Both the position numbers and the translations under genes were made by a program. Positions 12,601 to 24,578 of a stretch of 64,000 bases of DNA are shown in pieces. Within the stretch, counting starts at the first letter, position 1. Each line of letters begins with the position of its first letter. The notes beneath the pieces were generated by a model. It did no database searches and was not told the origin of the DNA. It saw only the letters and a program-made list of their open reading frames with translations. Origin of the DNA: Centroberyx gerrardi (taxonomy: Eukaryota > Chordata > Actinopteri > Beryciformes > Berycidae); the NCBI RefSeq assembly GCF_048128805.1, contig NC_136010.1, positions 16,733,980 to 16,797,979 on the forward strand. The letters run 5' to 3'.

Positions 12601-15600
12601 ATTTCCCCTGTATAGTTTTCCTTCAAAGCTTCACAGACCTTCTGCATACTTTCTGCTACTGGCAGTATTGTGTAAGCACAGTTGTTAGCGGCATATTGTG
12701 AACTGTTGCATAAGACGGCTTCATGTCAGAGAGGTACGTGACATATTTCTAGGCATGAATGCTGCAGGGACTGTAGACATATCCTCCTTTTTCCGCCTCC
12801 TCTCATCCCCCTTTCACAATTTTTCTCCCCTATTTTGATCTTTAATCCCCCCCTCCTGCTCTCCCTCTTTTATCTGCTATGTCTTTTAATATCCACAGGC
12901 CAACACTTCTCTAACAAAGCAACAGTCAGCCACCACATCTGTTCTCTGTTCCTTGACCTACCTAAATCCTTTTCATGTGACCTGTATTTCCAACCCTCGA
13001 TTAGGCTAAAGCAGCAACATAGTTAGATTGGACTGGGTAGCCTTCTAGTGTTTAACACCCAGGACAGTCTATGTACAACAGTCTTTGTGTGACTGTCTGG
13101 GCCTGTAGTTTACCACCATGCGGCTGATGAATGACAATGAGTTGAAACATTTGCATATATGCTGGTGAGTTCAACTATTAGTCTATCCATTACGCCTCAA
13201 GCTTAATTGCCCTTGCATGAACTGGTTTTGAACAGAATGTGGAGACATCAAAGTCACCCATTCACTGGAAGTCAGCAGGCATTCTCACCCCTAATCATTA
13301 TGCAATGATCCCTCATTTTCTCAAGATGTTTTTTTTTTTTCTTTCTGTGGTCTAGCTCTGTGGGACCTTGTTTGAGGAAGTCAACTTATGTAAGAAGTTA
13401 AGTTCAAATAACTTTTGAGCTTAGATAACAATCACAATGCATATCTGACAGAGAAAAACACTGTACTTGATGTACTAAACAACAATAAGAACCGTTGGCG
13501 GTTAGTAACCCCTGTCAAGAGCTAGGGATTCCCCCCTGGATGTCATGAACACCATCTGTGTCTCAAACAGAGTATGGTAGTAACATAACCTTAGCCTCTT
13601 TGCATGGAGACCTCCTACACGTCTTCTACAGCAGGATGGTAGAAAACACAGAGGTTATCAGGATGAGTCAGCCTTCTACATACATGTTGTTCTCCTACGT
13701 GGGAACAGACAGATGGAGACATGCAGCTGAGCCCGTGCGTGGGCTGCCTGTGTCCATTGGCCCTCTCGACTTGAGTAGTGAAATTTGAATTCTAGAGAAT
13801 GAGAGAGAAAGAGAGAGAGGGACTTAAAGGAGGGAGAGACCCATGGATTTTTTTTTGATTTTTTTTTCCCTTTTCCCTTTACCCTTCGAGAGGTCCTTTT
13901 GTCCTCTTGCTAGGCCGTCGTAAATAAGAATTTGTTCTTAATTGACCTGCCTGGTTAAATAAAGGTTAAATAAAAATAAAAAATAAAAAGATTCGGTGGC
14001 CGAGGCCAGAGGGCAAAGCTGAGGTTTACATAAGCTGTGTAGTTTCATTATCATCACCATCATCATCAGAAGGCTCTTCATTGCTGTAACTCCCCTATGC
14101 GTCCCAGGCTTCTGTCTGCCCACTGCTGACCCAACCAGTGACTGGGACAGCATGCTGGGATGGTCATGGACATTCAACAACCTTCCTAATAAGCATGCCA
14201 CTATCCCTTGCAGTGTACAGTAGACTACCATAAAACTTCCAATATTTTTTGGCAGGTCTATAGTACCTGGTATGCCTAAAAGTGACCGCTATTCTGTAAG
14301 GAACTGTGCTGCTCAAATTTATACAATTGCCTTCTTAGGCCTATAGCCTAAAACATTACTGCTATAGGCAACTAATATCAGCAACTACTGCTATTACTAC
14401 TACTTCTACCACTACTACTAGAACTATTACTACAACTACTACTACTACTACTAGTACTACTACTACTACAGTAGTAGTACTAGTAGTACAGAGAACTAGT
14501 AGTACTATCTGGTGATTAACAAACAGGATAGTGTATAGCGATCTGTGCAATAGAGTTGTGTTTGTGTAGGTGTATCCATGGCAATGAGATAAACATGTCA
14601 GCGTGTTCCACTATATGCAACTATAGTAATATATTTTCTGATATTTTAGCACTTTAGCAGATTTTAGGCTATGAATATTGCATGAACTTAGACTCGTTTC
14701 TGGTAATTCTGCAATTTTCTAATTCTGCTTATTTATGCAAACACACAACACTCTCCAGCTATTGAGACCCGGTCTTTATTGGAGGTTTTATGTCACTGAA
14801 TGTGCTCCCAGTTACTTTTAACAACCGTTGAAACATCAGCTGAAGAGACTGTGAAGCAGAGAGCGGTTTCCCGGCTCCAGAGACTGCTTGAATGACAGAA
14901 TCAAGGGCTGTCAGGGTGCGTGACAGTGGACACAGACGCCTCCAGGGCCGTGAAGGAGGAGTGACTGACAGACTTTACACAGGCTGAGTCTATAGGGAGA
15001 CTGAGCTGTCTGATGGGGAGGATGTGCTGCCTTGTTTGTTTTCAAAAGGAACGAAAAAAAAAAAAAAACAAGAGCTCAAGAGGTCTGTGTACAGACGTGT
15101 CAAGTGAATCTTGTTCCTGTGTACGCTGGCTCCATCTCTTTGAATCATGTTGCACACACTGGGTGACATTACTTCTTGTGTCAGGTAATTTATGTGACAC
15201 ATATATCCACACACACACACACACACACAAGCATGGATTCATAAGCACACACTGGTATACACACACATCCTCACACTTACAGAGTCGTACACACAGATAC
15301 ACACATACAGTACAACCATAAAAAAACAGCGGTGACATGAGTCAGAGTGTCAGCTCACGGAGCCCAGTGGGGGAGTGCAGTGTGTGCTGAGGAGGACATA
15401 ACACAGTTACACAACCACAGCTGGTTAGCTTGGCAGAGGTCAGTGCTGGAGGTGGGCCTGGGGACAGATGCTCTCTTCTTCCTTAAAGGATAAGGCCGAT
15501 GTTTTTTAATGCATTGCTTACCGTCAACAAATCCTATGAAAATAAGTTTTGCCAACAAGTCTCGTCCATGTAGCCAGTGCCCAATGCAGCCATGTCCCAG

Positions 15601-18600
15601 CAGCCATAGAACTCCATTGTATTAAAAAAATGATTAAAAACACGTCAAAGAGCCATGCCGTTGCTCTGGGCAACATATTTCATCATCACGATGCACCGGG
15701 CCAGCCGACTTTTTCCTCAAACAACTTAATAAGCCGGCTGTAAAATACGTTTGCGATCTCAGGAAAGTAGTTCTGTAGCACCGAAAATAGTCCCCGGCGT
15801 AATGAAGAATTTGTTCTCATTTGAATTTGATTTGGTAATAACTACAACAGCCTGACTTTTCGTGGTAACAGTTAGCGAACTGAAACTATGTCTTTGTGAG
15901 CTGTATTTCAAGGTTTTTAGCTTACAATTAGAGCCAATGACTTCCGGGTTGACGGCTAAAAACGATACGTGGGAAGTCAGAAAGTAACGGGAGTAGAGCA
16001 AACGCATTGTTGATTTTGTTATTTTCATAGGATTTGTTGACGGTAAGCAATGCATTAAAAAACACCAGCCTTATCCTTTAACTTCCCTAACCCCCCTTCG
16101 CCCACCCCTCCACCCCCATCTCTCTCCGTCTGATTGTCACCACCTCCCTACTCATTTCATGCACATTTCCTCTATCATTTGATGTTTGATGATGTAGTAC
16201 AAAATGTATTAACATAACTTACCTTCTTGGCTTGTTTCCCTGATAACCGGAAACGCAAAATCACAGACGTTTGAATCACACTCTCTGTGTGGTTTCAAGC
16301 GGTTGGTTTTCGCCCTCTGCTGGTCTGAGAAGTGTACTGGTGATGATCCAATGTAGATTCCTGTTAAAGGACAACCAAGGCCTCAGGTTTAGACAATGTT
16401 TGTGCACTATGCATATGTGGCTCTTTAATCTGTCTACCATATATGTGCATACCTTGAATGAGATTTGGGTTAAACGCACTGTACACTCTACTGTGTGTTT
16501 TATGGTGCTGACATTAAGAGTTGAGAATGGTTTGACCCGCATTTTATAATGTTTGATTGATTTGATGATTGTTTTCAAATTCTAAATAGAAATCAAGCAG
16601 GTCTGAGGGTTAAAACTGAGTAAAAGATTGTCTTCTGATATACCAGACCTGCAGCCATGTAGAAACCCTAAATCTGATGTAATAAGTTGCTCTGATGCTC
16701 CTACATGCAGTGCTGCCCTATGGATTCGGCATCTCATAGCTTGGATACTATGGCTGAAGGAAATGTAACAGTTACAATTAGGCTACTTTAACCTGAAATA
16801 AGCCCTAGAATTTGTACTATATGGACTGACTGCCGGCCCATAAACACACTGCAAAAATGTCAATATCTCAGTCTTAAAGTGAATAATCCTAAAGAGCAGA
16901 ATAAGACACTTAAGTAAAAAAAAAAAAGGGAAACAACCCCATATGCAGATTTTTCTTTTCATGAAGGTTCAGTTGTTGAGGTTTATGCTATTTGTTATAT
17001 CTATTTTGTTGGCAGAACTGAATGACTTGAATGAGTAATTCATGTGTGTATTTATACTTTCCCTTAAGTGAACTTGGGGAATTTCAGCAACCATATAGGC
17101 CTACAGCTAACTGTGGGAGTTGACTGGGCTTGTTACGCATAATTTCACAACAATTATGACTTCTATCAAGAAAATGTGAGTGATCTGAGAAAATGTGCCC
17201 ATGGCACACACAGCTTGTAATGGTGATACTCAAGGATGGTGATACTGATAAGTTTTATCGATAAGGCCCATGTAAGAGTTTGGCAGGTAAAGTAGCCTAC
17301 CACAAAAATGTCCATCTCAACAAACCATTTAGTCTCATATTGAGTCTTAAAATCTTCCTTTTTCTTTAACCAAGGGAAAACTTCTGCCAATGGAGTGCCA
17401 TAATTACTATTATTTCCAGTGTAATTTAACGTGATAGATTTTCTAGAAACAAGAGTCACTCCACTACTATCAAGAAAAAGCAACTTGATTCAAGAAAATT
17501 AATTAAACAAGTTGATTTGCATTGGGAAAAAACTTCCTACTGGGATATTTTGTCAATTGTTTTAAGAAAAAAAATCATTTTAAGACTCAATGCTAGATTA
17601 AATGGCTTGTTAAGGTGGATTTTTTTTTTTGTATGTTTATTTGTATGTGTCTTGTTTTGTTGGTCAGCGGAGACAGACAACTCTCAGAGGGTGCTGGACA
17701 ATGACTGTGCCCAGCAGCTGAAGCTGAGAGAGAGACAGCGCTTTTTTGAAGAGGTCTTCCAGCACGATGTAGACGTCTACCTGTCCTCTGCTCACCTGCA
17801 AATCGACTCCAGGAAACGTGAGTGACTCTATACCCATAAATGGTCATGCATAGCTTACCATACCAGCTATCTATAAAGAAGACATTCAAGCTTCAAGCTT
17901 GAGTGAAAAGTGGGTGTGCACACAAGGTTTTAAAGGTTAGAACTTGCTGATGGGCAAAAATGTCTTTGGAGGTTTCAGATCCCACTTTATTTCAAGGTCT
18001 GTTTTACTCTGTAGAAGGGTTAACAAACCATTTATAGGCTCAAAATACATTCATAGCATGTTTAATTGTTACAACCTTTTTAGTAAACTAGTAATAGGGT
18101 GACAGTGACTCAAAAGAGGGCACCATAAATCAGATTTCGTCTACACATCATAGTTTAATGTATGCACCATGATGGCCAAAAGCACAGGCAACATTTGAAT
18201 GCAATAGCTTTTTGATGTGAACCGCAAATAGTGGTGCTGCACTGTGTGTATTTATGCTTTATTCTATGCTCTACTGTACATGCAGCCCCTATGGGTAGCA
18301 TCTCATCTATGGAGGTGAACGTGGACATGCTGGAGCAGATGGACCTGATGGACATCTCAGACCAGGAGGCCCTTGACGTCTTCCTCAACTCGGGCTCGGG
18401 AGCAGACGAGGGAGCGCTGGCATCCCCGCTGCCAGGTACACCGTGTTCCACCCGCCTCCACTGTGGTTTCATAATGTCTCTCTTCCAATCATGTTTCACC
18501 TGAGTTCACAAAAGCAGGCTCAAAATGATTTTGACACGTGCCTCAAAATGTATCACTGGTTTCAGAATGTTACAGTCATAGTTTTTATATGAATCATATG

Positions 18601-19621
18601 ACATGCCGAGCCTACAGGTACATTTTAGGCAGTTTTTCACATTGGTTAGACATTGTATGACAGTTTGGGTCAGAATGGTAAGAACTGTGGGTCTTTTGGG
18701 GTCTACTGGCAGTATGTGCCACCGCTTGAAACCAGCTTTTATAAAAAATGATTGGTAAAAACAATTACTGAAACCACATACGTGTGATTTCTGTATTTTA
18801 CTTTAGGTGTTCTACCTAATGGAAAACCACATATAGCATAAGCAGCTAGATATAACATTAGAGACCTCATCTTATTGACTTACTACTTACAAACGACTTT
18901 GATAGTAATAGTGCATAAACTTAGCACTTTGCCATTACATAATCAGATTTTGCTTTCCTCACAAACACTGAATGGTCCAGCACTGGTATCGGTACTGAGT
19001 GACTATCATGTTTTCTGTAAGACAAATGCGTGATTCACTCACTAAATGCATCATTTTGTTCCCTCATTTATTCTGATGATAGGAGCCACAATGACAAACT
19101 GTTACCAATAAAACCCAAAGGAGAGTCATTAGAGAAAAGTGAGTGATTGACAGTTGCGGTTTTGGCCATTCATCAGTAGATTTTCAAGTTCTCACCACTA
19201 CAAATCCCCAAATTTGTGTATTGATGCCTTAATGATATTGCTACAGCCTAATCAAATAAGTGTTAAAGACAGAACAGGAATGGACACGCACTAATTGTTT
19301 TCTTCTACTCTCTTACTCTTGACAGAGGGAGAAGACGAGGACGAAGACGAGGAGGATGAGGATGCAGAGGTCGTCTACCGGGAGCGCGTGCCTTTAAAAC
19401 GGCAAAGCGAAGAGCACGGGGGGTCAAAGTCTCGCATGTCCTCTACTTCATCGGGTTCCACTGACACAAGTGGGGGCGGAGCCGACACACCTGTGATCCA
19501 ATCGGATGACGAAGAAGTCCACGCCGACACACTGCTGCTGACCTCTGTTCCCCAGGCCAGGGACGAAGAGACAGAGGAAGAGGAGGAGGAGGAGAGATGC
19601 CTCGCAACTTCATCCTCATAA
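7583..19621 (+). CDS. dbndd2: Dysbindin domain-containing protein 2 (4 coding exons, 212 aa)
   Basis: Coding exons are 7583-7625, 17668-17817, 18286-18435 and 19326-19621. All introns are GT-AG in phase 1, and the joined frame is 639 nt. The diagnostic block is in exon 3: [15 protein letters not shown] followed by [13 protein letters not shown], which is the DBNDD core. The tail has [13 protein letters not shown], close to the C-terminus of human DBNDD2, then acidic Glu/Asp runs. Exon 2 carries a charged helix ([19 protein letters not shown]) typical of the family. DBNDD2 is a small cytosolic protein reported to bind and inhibit casein kinase 1; that role is family knowledge. Exon 1 ([14 protein letters not shown]) is chosen because of its GTAAGT donor and matching phase; it lies 10 kb upstream and is the least certain part. 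Other first exons may exist. DBNDD1 is less likely because its core motif differs. Confidence 0.88.
9593..9670. repeat. CT/CA compound microsatellite
   Basis: A run of CT directly followed by a run of CA, then degenerate CACACAC. It is a pure pyrimidine-to-alternating transition with no coding value. Confidence 0.9.
12198..12223. repeat. Poly-C tract
   Basis: Eighteen consecutive C residues, then AA, then six more C. Long G/C homopolymers are unusual and prone to length error in sequencing, so the length should be treated with caution. Confidence 0.9.
13905..13990 (+). mobile_element. 3' tail of a teleost non-LTR retroposon (LINE/SINE)
   Basis: The segment with GTAAATAAGAATTTGTTCTT, then CCTGGTTAAATAAAGGTTAAATAAA and an A-rich end, is the familiar 3' tail found in very many copies in fish genomes at the end of LINE-derived or SINE sequences. 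Only the tail region is recognisable; there is no reverse-transcriptase frame nearby. The family name cannot be fixed without a repeat library. Confidence 0.6.
14381..14490. repeat. TAC/GTA trinucleotide array with hairpin symmetry
   Basis: A TAC (CTA) array runs into the complementary GTA array with CTAGTAC junctions, so the two halves are inverted repeats of one another. Both strands would fold into a long hairpin. Confidence 0.85.
15482..16083. mobile_element. MITE with about 60-bp terminal inverted repeats and TTAA ends
   Basis: The left end (TTAAAGGATAAGGCCGATG, then TTTTTTAATGCATTGCTTACC) is repeated in reverse complement at the right end (to CCTTATCCTTTAA). The ends differ at only a few positions over about 60 bp. 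TTAA is present at both outer edges, as expected for TTAA-targeting superfamilies such as piggyBac or Kolobok. The interior (about 470 bp) has no transposase frame, so this is a non-autonomous copy. Near-identity of the long ends suggests fairly recent insertion. Confidence 0.8.
16848..17090. mobile_element. Probable fragment of a CACTGCAAAAA-type MITE
   Basis: Starts with CACTGCAAAAATGTC, the same type of terminus as the more complete copies at 17301 and 32521, but no matching right end is visible. It is probably a truncated copy. Confidence 0.35.
17301..17630. mobile_element. hAT-type MITE directly upstream of dbndd2 exon 2
   Basis: The left end (CCATTTAGTCTCATATTGAG after CACAAAAATG) and the right end (CTCAATGCTAGATTAAATGG before TTGTTAAGGTGGA) are inverted repeats. 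The element shares its interior, including CAAGTTGATTTGCATTGG, with the copy at 32521 to 32897, which supports a dispersed family. Its right end lies only 37 bp before the exon-2 acceptor of dbndd2, so it may contribute to branch-point or pyrimidine-tract sequence. Confidence 0.65.
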
Positions 19622-21546
19622 AGACTGTGTTTTACTCTATGTAGAAATACCCAGAGAGAGTAAAAAGGATCTGTCTCTCTCTGTCTCCGTTTGCATTCCT
19701 TTCCCTCAGAGGAAACCCTCGCATGGTTGACCCAGTTGTGGTTTGCAGTGTCTTAATGCCTCTTATGATTATTTTCTTTATTTAGTCTTTAGTACTAAAA
19801 CCCCTGCAAACATACTGTAAGCACTACTGTCTGTTCCTCTTTGTAACTTTTGAACTTTGTATGTTTGTCTGGTTAACCACCTGCCATTGGTGTCTCAAGT
19901 CTCTTTACAGGCAGTAAAGAACATGTTTCCAATGAACAGTTGATAGAATGTGCAGTATACCTGCATAATAAATGAGTCATCTCACTTACATGCACTCACA
20001 AGCAGTGGCTAAGGTAGAGGGACTGGATTTTCCACCTCGGTTTCTGTTACTGCCTCGGGGGCAGCTTCCCTCCTGCCCATTTTATTTCTTTGAAACACAA
20101 GTGTCAGACGGCCATGTTGGAGAGCGGTGTGCTGTAAACAGAATCGTAAACTTTTAGTCGGCATTCCCCTCGTATGAGTTACACCAACACACTTCATGGA
20201 TACACCCCAGCACCATCCTGCTCTGAGGCAAAGAGGTCATACCAAACTGTAGTCTGTTTGGTCTATTGTTTCAAGTTCAAGTTTCGACTATTTTTCCCAC
20301 TCGGCAACTAGTTCCGCAGCAAGTATTAAAAACAAGATTAAATAAAAAACTTTGATTGACAGGCACAACAACCTGTCATTCCTCAGTGCGTCAAGTCAAA
20401 TCAACTTTATATATGGAGTGGTGCTTAACAGTGCTTTCATTGTTTCAAGTGCTGTACAAGAACAAGTTCAGGTAAGGAGAATGCAGACAAAGAATATTAA
20501 GTAATTACAGTAATTACACACACACACACACGCACACACACACACGCATACTTGGAAAGATGTAGGCACAATTAAAGGCCAACACAGTTTTCGAGTTTCA
20601 AGCAAGTGGCATAAGACAAATCATCACCGTAACATCATCATCATCATCCTCATGCTTCTTATCATCATAACGTGTCATATAATAATATCACATATCATAT
20701 CATGTATTGTCACTGACTGTGCTAGACACAGACCAAAATGTCAAGTCTAACAGCCAGCTCTTGACTCCTTAGTGGCTGGAAGAACAATGTGACCCACAAT
20801 CTGACTGGACTGAGTTCACAGGTGCAGTAAAAGTACAGATACAATATGATTCTTATTCCTGTTTTGTTTTTGGGGTTTTTTTTCAGGACAGTAGAAGGCA
20901 GGGATGAGGCACAATGAACAAAACCCAACTTAAGCTGTATTTTTTTTTTTTTTCTTTTTACAGTAAACTCTGTCTCAAGGCCTTCAGTGGTCTAATTGCC
21001 TAACTGATGTTACTATTAATCTATTGTCATGTTGTCATGTGCTCATTATTTTCAATATCATGAATAGGACTGTGTTTGTAAATGCATGCCATTTTGTTCT
21101 TGTCAGTGGCCATGCTCTATATGTTTTCAATCACACAACTCTGAACTGGACTATGCTGTTGGTGATGCCTGTTCTTAGGCTTCCTACAGATCAGAAATAC
21201 TGTCTATGCATGAAATAATGTTGTAGCAATATACGTTGCTCCTATCCTCTATATGAGATGTAATTTGAAAGTTGTACATACATGGAGACTTGGAACATTG
21301 AGTGGTCCAGCTCACACAGATTTGTTTGTTCATTAATGTATTGTGTGTATGTGTGTGTGTGTGTGTGTGGGTGTGTGGGTGTGGGGGAGGAAGGGGGGTG
21401 TTCATTTCCTTTGAGAGTAATGAAGCATTAGTACCTAGAAGAATGTTGAGCATGTGGCAACTTTCAAAAGAGTATCTTGAGCAGATGATTTGATGTGTAT
21501 AACTTCTCTCCTCCCCATTTGAACATCTTGCCATGAGTTAAATAAA
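19622..21546 (+). promoter_or_regulatory. dbndd2: dbndd2 3' UTR with two candidate poly(A) signals
   Basis: A proximal AATAAA lies at 19967 to 19972, about 350 nt after the stop. A distal AATAAA lies at 21541 to 21546. The proximal one is the better guess for the main transcript end. Between them are a CA run (about 20518 to 20545), a T run and a GT run (21347 to 21385). Confidence 0.5.
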
Positions 21547-23324
21547 ACCGACAAACAAAGTAAATTCCTGTATAGGCTGTAATCATGCTTTCCAGTGTCC
21601 ACGACTGTCTCTCCTCTTGATTTCTTTCCTGGTTCCGCTCATGCTGTCATTCCCTGCAAAAATACGGGTTCTACAAGAGTTAAGTTTCCTTACAGCTGAG
21701 AGTTGATAAGATCTCTCTGTACTGCAGATATCATCAAGTTGTTTCCGAAGCCCAGCACTGTGTGACTCTATAGGAGGCAAGGGATAAACTCCCCACAGGG
21801 AACAGTAAAGTATCATATGTAATGTATAAAACTATGTCTGGCATTTTCACTGAGTCTGGAGCTCTGAACCTGGAAGGCCTGGAAGCTGTGGTATGAGCAC
21901 GGTGACTACAACTTAAAATATCACACACCAGGAACTGCTTTCAAAAAACAACAAACTTGCCTTTGTCAAGGGCTGAAGGAACCTTTAAATGCAGATATAC
22001 ACAATTTGCCTACAGCTTAAACAAGTCTGGATCACGTGTCATCGTGTCATGACAGAACAAAAGTATTTCAAACTGATTTGGGCATAATTTACTAGGGAGG
22101 AGCGTTGACCTTGTCATCTTGCCAAGAGCTTATTTTATTTTTATTATCACTTTATGACACATGTCAAGTTAACATGACACTGAGCTTGCATTTATTAAAA
22201 TATTCCCACACTTTCAAGATGCTGACTAGAAGAGCAGGTTTAGGATGCAGAAAAACTGAATATCATAATCAGCAGTGGGGAGATGAGCGTGAAGAGAAGA
22301 CAAACAATTGTGAGGAAACTCTGTCTCTCATTATAATGAATGACTAATAGAGAAAGTGAACATTAAGAGCGGTATCTACAGTATCTTACGTAAAAGCTCG
22401 GCTCCAGCATGGGATTTTTAACATACCATACTTTAATATTGGAGATGTAATACTGTAAACCTGATCAGGGCGTTTTTACATATCTCTTGTACACACGAGA
22501 ATGGGAGCGTGCTTTACCAGTGGATGCAAGTATGTTAAAGACTTTAAACATGGGTGTGGATAACCTGTTGTAATTAGTGAAGGACAAAAGCACTCATGGC
22601 AGTTTCCACAGCTGACAAAGTATCAAGTGAATATATTAATATAAAGATATAGGAAAATACAGTTGTTTTGCCCACTTATCAAGCAGGAACATGATCAGTT
22701 TGGGTGAACTGCTCTGCCTGGTCTTTGATGTGAAATGGCTGAATGAATCAAATTTTTGGTCACAGTTCAAACCAAACATTTTAATACATCGCACACAAGT
22801 GTCTTTTCACGCCCAAACATGAAAGCGCACCGTCGCTCTAAAGAAGCCTCTTGGCACATCAGGCAGGTGTGATTCAAAAATTAGATGCAATTAAATGGCT
22901 CATAAAAATTCAGGACTCTGTCTCAGATGGCACGGAGAGGGTACGGCCTGGCCTGTGAGCCTGGCAGTTTTTGTTATGATACACATGCCTGCCGGTTCAC
23001 TATTGATTTTCAGTCAGGGATGAAAGTTATCGCACTGTCAAAAGTGAAGGAATCTTAGAAACAAGGAAGCTGGAAAAGAAGGAAGACTAGAAAGACATTA
23101 TAAACCTTTTACTGTCGGCTCGTAACATGGCCTAAAACAGCAGTTGTCAAAGTGGGATCTGAAGACCTTGAGGGGTTCCAGGGGGTCCCCAGAAAAAATG
23201 AGGAATAATATTTCACTCTAGTTCACTACTGCTGACATTAGCACAATGGCAGAATTTATGTCAGAATATATAAGAATGACATTATATTATATATTTATGT
23301 CGGCATTATCTCCCTTTCCACTCG
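21547..23324. other. Intergenic stretch, nothing recognised
   Basis: Only short frames without domains and no clear repeat family apart from scattered A/T-rich sequence. It lies between the dbndd2 3' end and the palindrome. Confidence 0.5.
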
Positions 23325-24016
23325 CTCTCTCTCCCCTTCTCTTTCTTCCTGTGTGTGTGTGTGTGTGTGTGTGTGTGCTTCCCTCTTATGCTGTCTTTAT
23401 CCCGCATCAACCAAAGGTCCAAAGATCAAATTACACAAAACAAAGCAGAACAACGAAATTGTCTGTCTAGTCTGCTGTCATAGTGTGCCTGTGTCCAACA
23501 TTAACAGGCATTTTGGAGCCACTCTGTCTCTGCATTGTCTGTGACTTTCTACGTGAGCGTGGCTGCCATCCGAGCATAACACTAAGCTGTGGTTGGCACA
23601 GTTTCTGTCCAAGCCGGTGATGCTGGCATGGAGCAACAGGCAAATATTAGATAAATGATTATAAAAAGCCAGTGAAATGGTTTAGGCCAGAGGGAACCAA
23701 AATAAATATACATGAGACCATGGACCTCCGTTTGATTCTATTGTGTCCCAAGGAACCCCATCTGAGAAAAACAAATATATATTACCTTCTGTACTAAATC
23801 ATATCTAATATATTTGTTTTTCTAAGATGGGACACAATCTAATCAAATGGGCGTCCATGATCTTGGGTATATTTATTTTAGTTCCCTCTGAACTAAACCA
23901 TTTCGTTGGCTACTTACAGGAATAGGAATGTCTTTGTTGTGCTTTGTTTTGTGTAATTTGATCCTTTGACTCTTTGGGCCTTTGAGGACATGTGATACAG
24001 ACAGCATAAGAGGGAA

Positions 24017-24069
<53 letters not shown>

Positions 24070-24116
24070 CACACACACAGGAAGACAAAGAAGAAGGGGA
24101 GAGAGAGAGAGAAGGT
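23325..24116. repeat. Large imperfect palindrome (about 0.8 kb) with mirrored GT/AC arrays
   Basis: The outer left arm (23325 to 23460: CT-rich, GT array, CTTCCCTCTTATGCTGTCT, then TCAAATTACACAAAACAAAG) is repeated in reverse complement on the right (23925 to 24116). The inner arms (about 23665 to 23780 and 23800 to 23915) are also reverse complements and share GAAATGGTTTAG, GAGGGAAC and ATTGTGTCCCA blocks. The centre is near 23790. The left arm has about 200 bp of extra sequence not matched on the right. No coding frame is present. It may be a foldback-type transposon or a local inverted duplication. Confidence 0.8.
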
Positions 24117-24578
24117 AGATGCCTCACGATTGGTTTGATGAGTGTGATTTAATTGATTTCAATGCCTGCAATGTAGGGTGTAGGGTAGGCATTAATAAGG
24201 CATGGTAAACTGAGCCATAGAGTTGGAAGGGTAGTGTGTACACCTGAGCCAAGCCCTGTTTCTCAGCAACTCCTGAGGGAAGTAAAGTGTCACATCAACA
24301 CTTCACACCACACATCACAAACACTCCCACACATTACATAGAACCACATGCACTAGTAAGTAGTAGTACATAAAACACACCTGGGATGATCCTGGGGTAT
24401 ACACACGCCACACACACATACATATACAGAGTACATGCATGAACAAACAAGCCTGTATCAAGTGAGCCAACCTGTTGCCTGGAGGCATTATGGGCTGGCC
24501 TCTGTAAAACTTAGGTGCACACTGTGTTTGACTTCACTCCAGCACTCCTGCAGAGGATATCAAGCAGAACGGACCAAG

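Larger units (their letters stand above)
7626..17667 (+). other. dbndd2: dbndd2 intron 1 (about 10 kb), non-coding with repeats
   Basis: No convincing exon was found inside. It holds a CT/CA microsatellite (9593 to 9650), a C-rich pyrimidine tract (10184 to 10252), an 18-C homopolymer (12198 to 12215), a LINE/SINE-like tail (13905 to 13990), a TAC array with self-complementary GTA units (14381 to 14490), a CA run (15207 to 15229), a TTAA-flanked MITE (15482 to 16083) and a hAT-type MITE that ends 37 bp before exon 2. Open frames in it are short and carry no recognisable domain. Confidence 0.6.
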
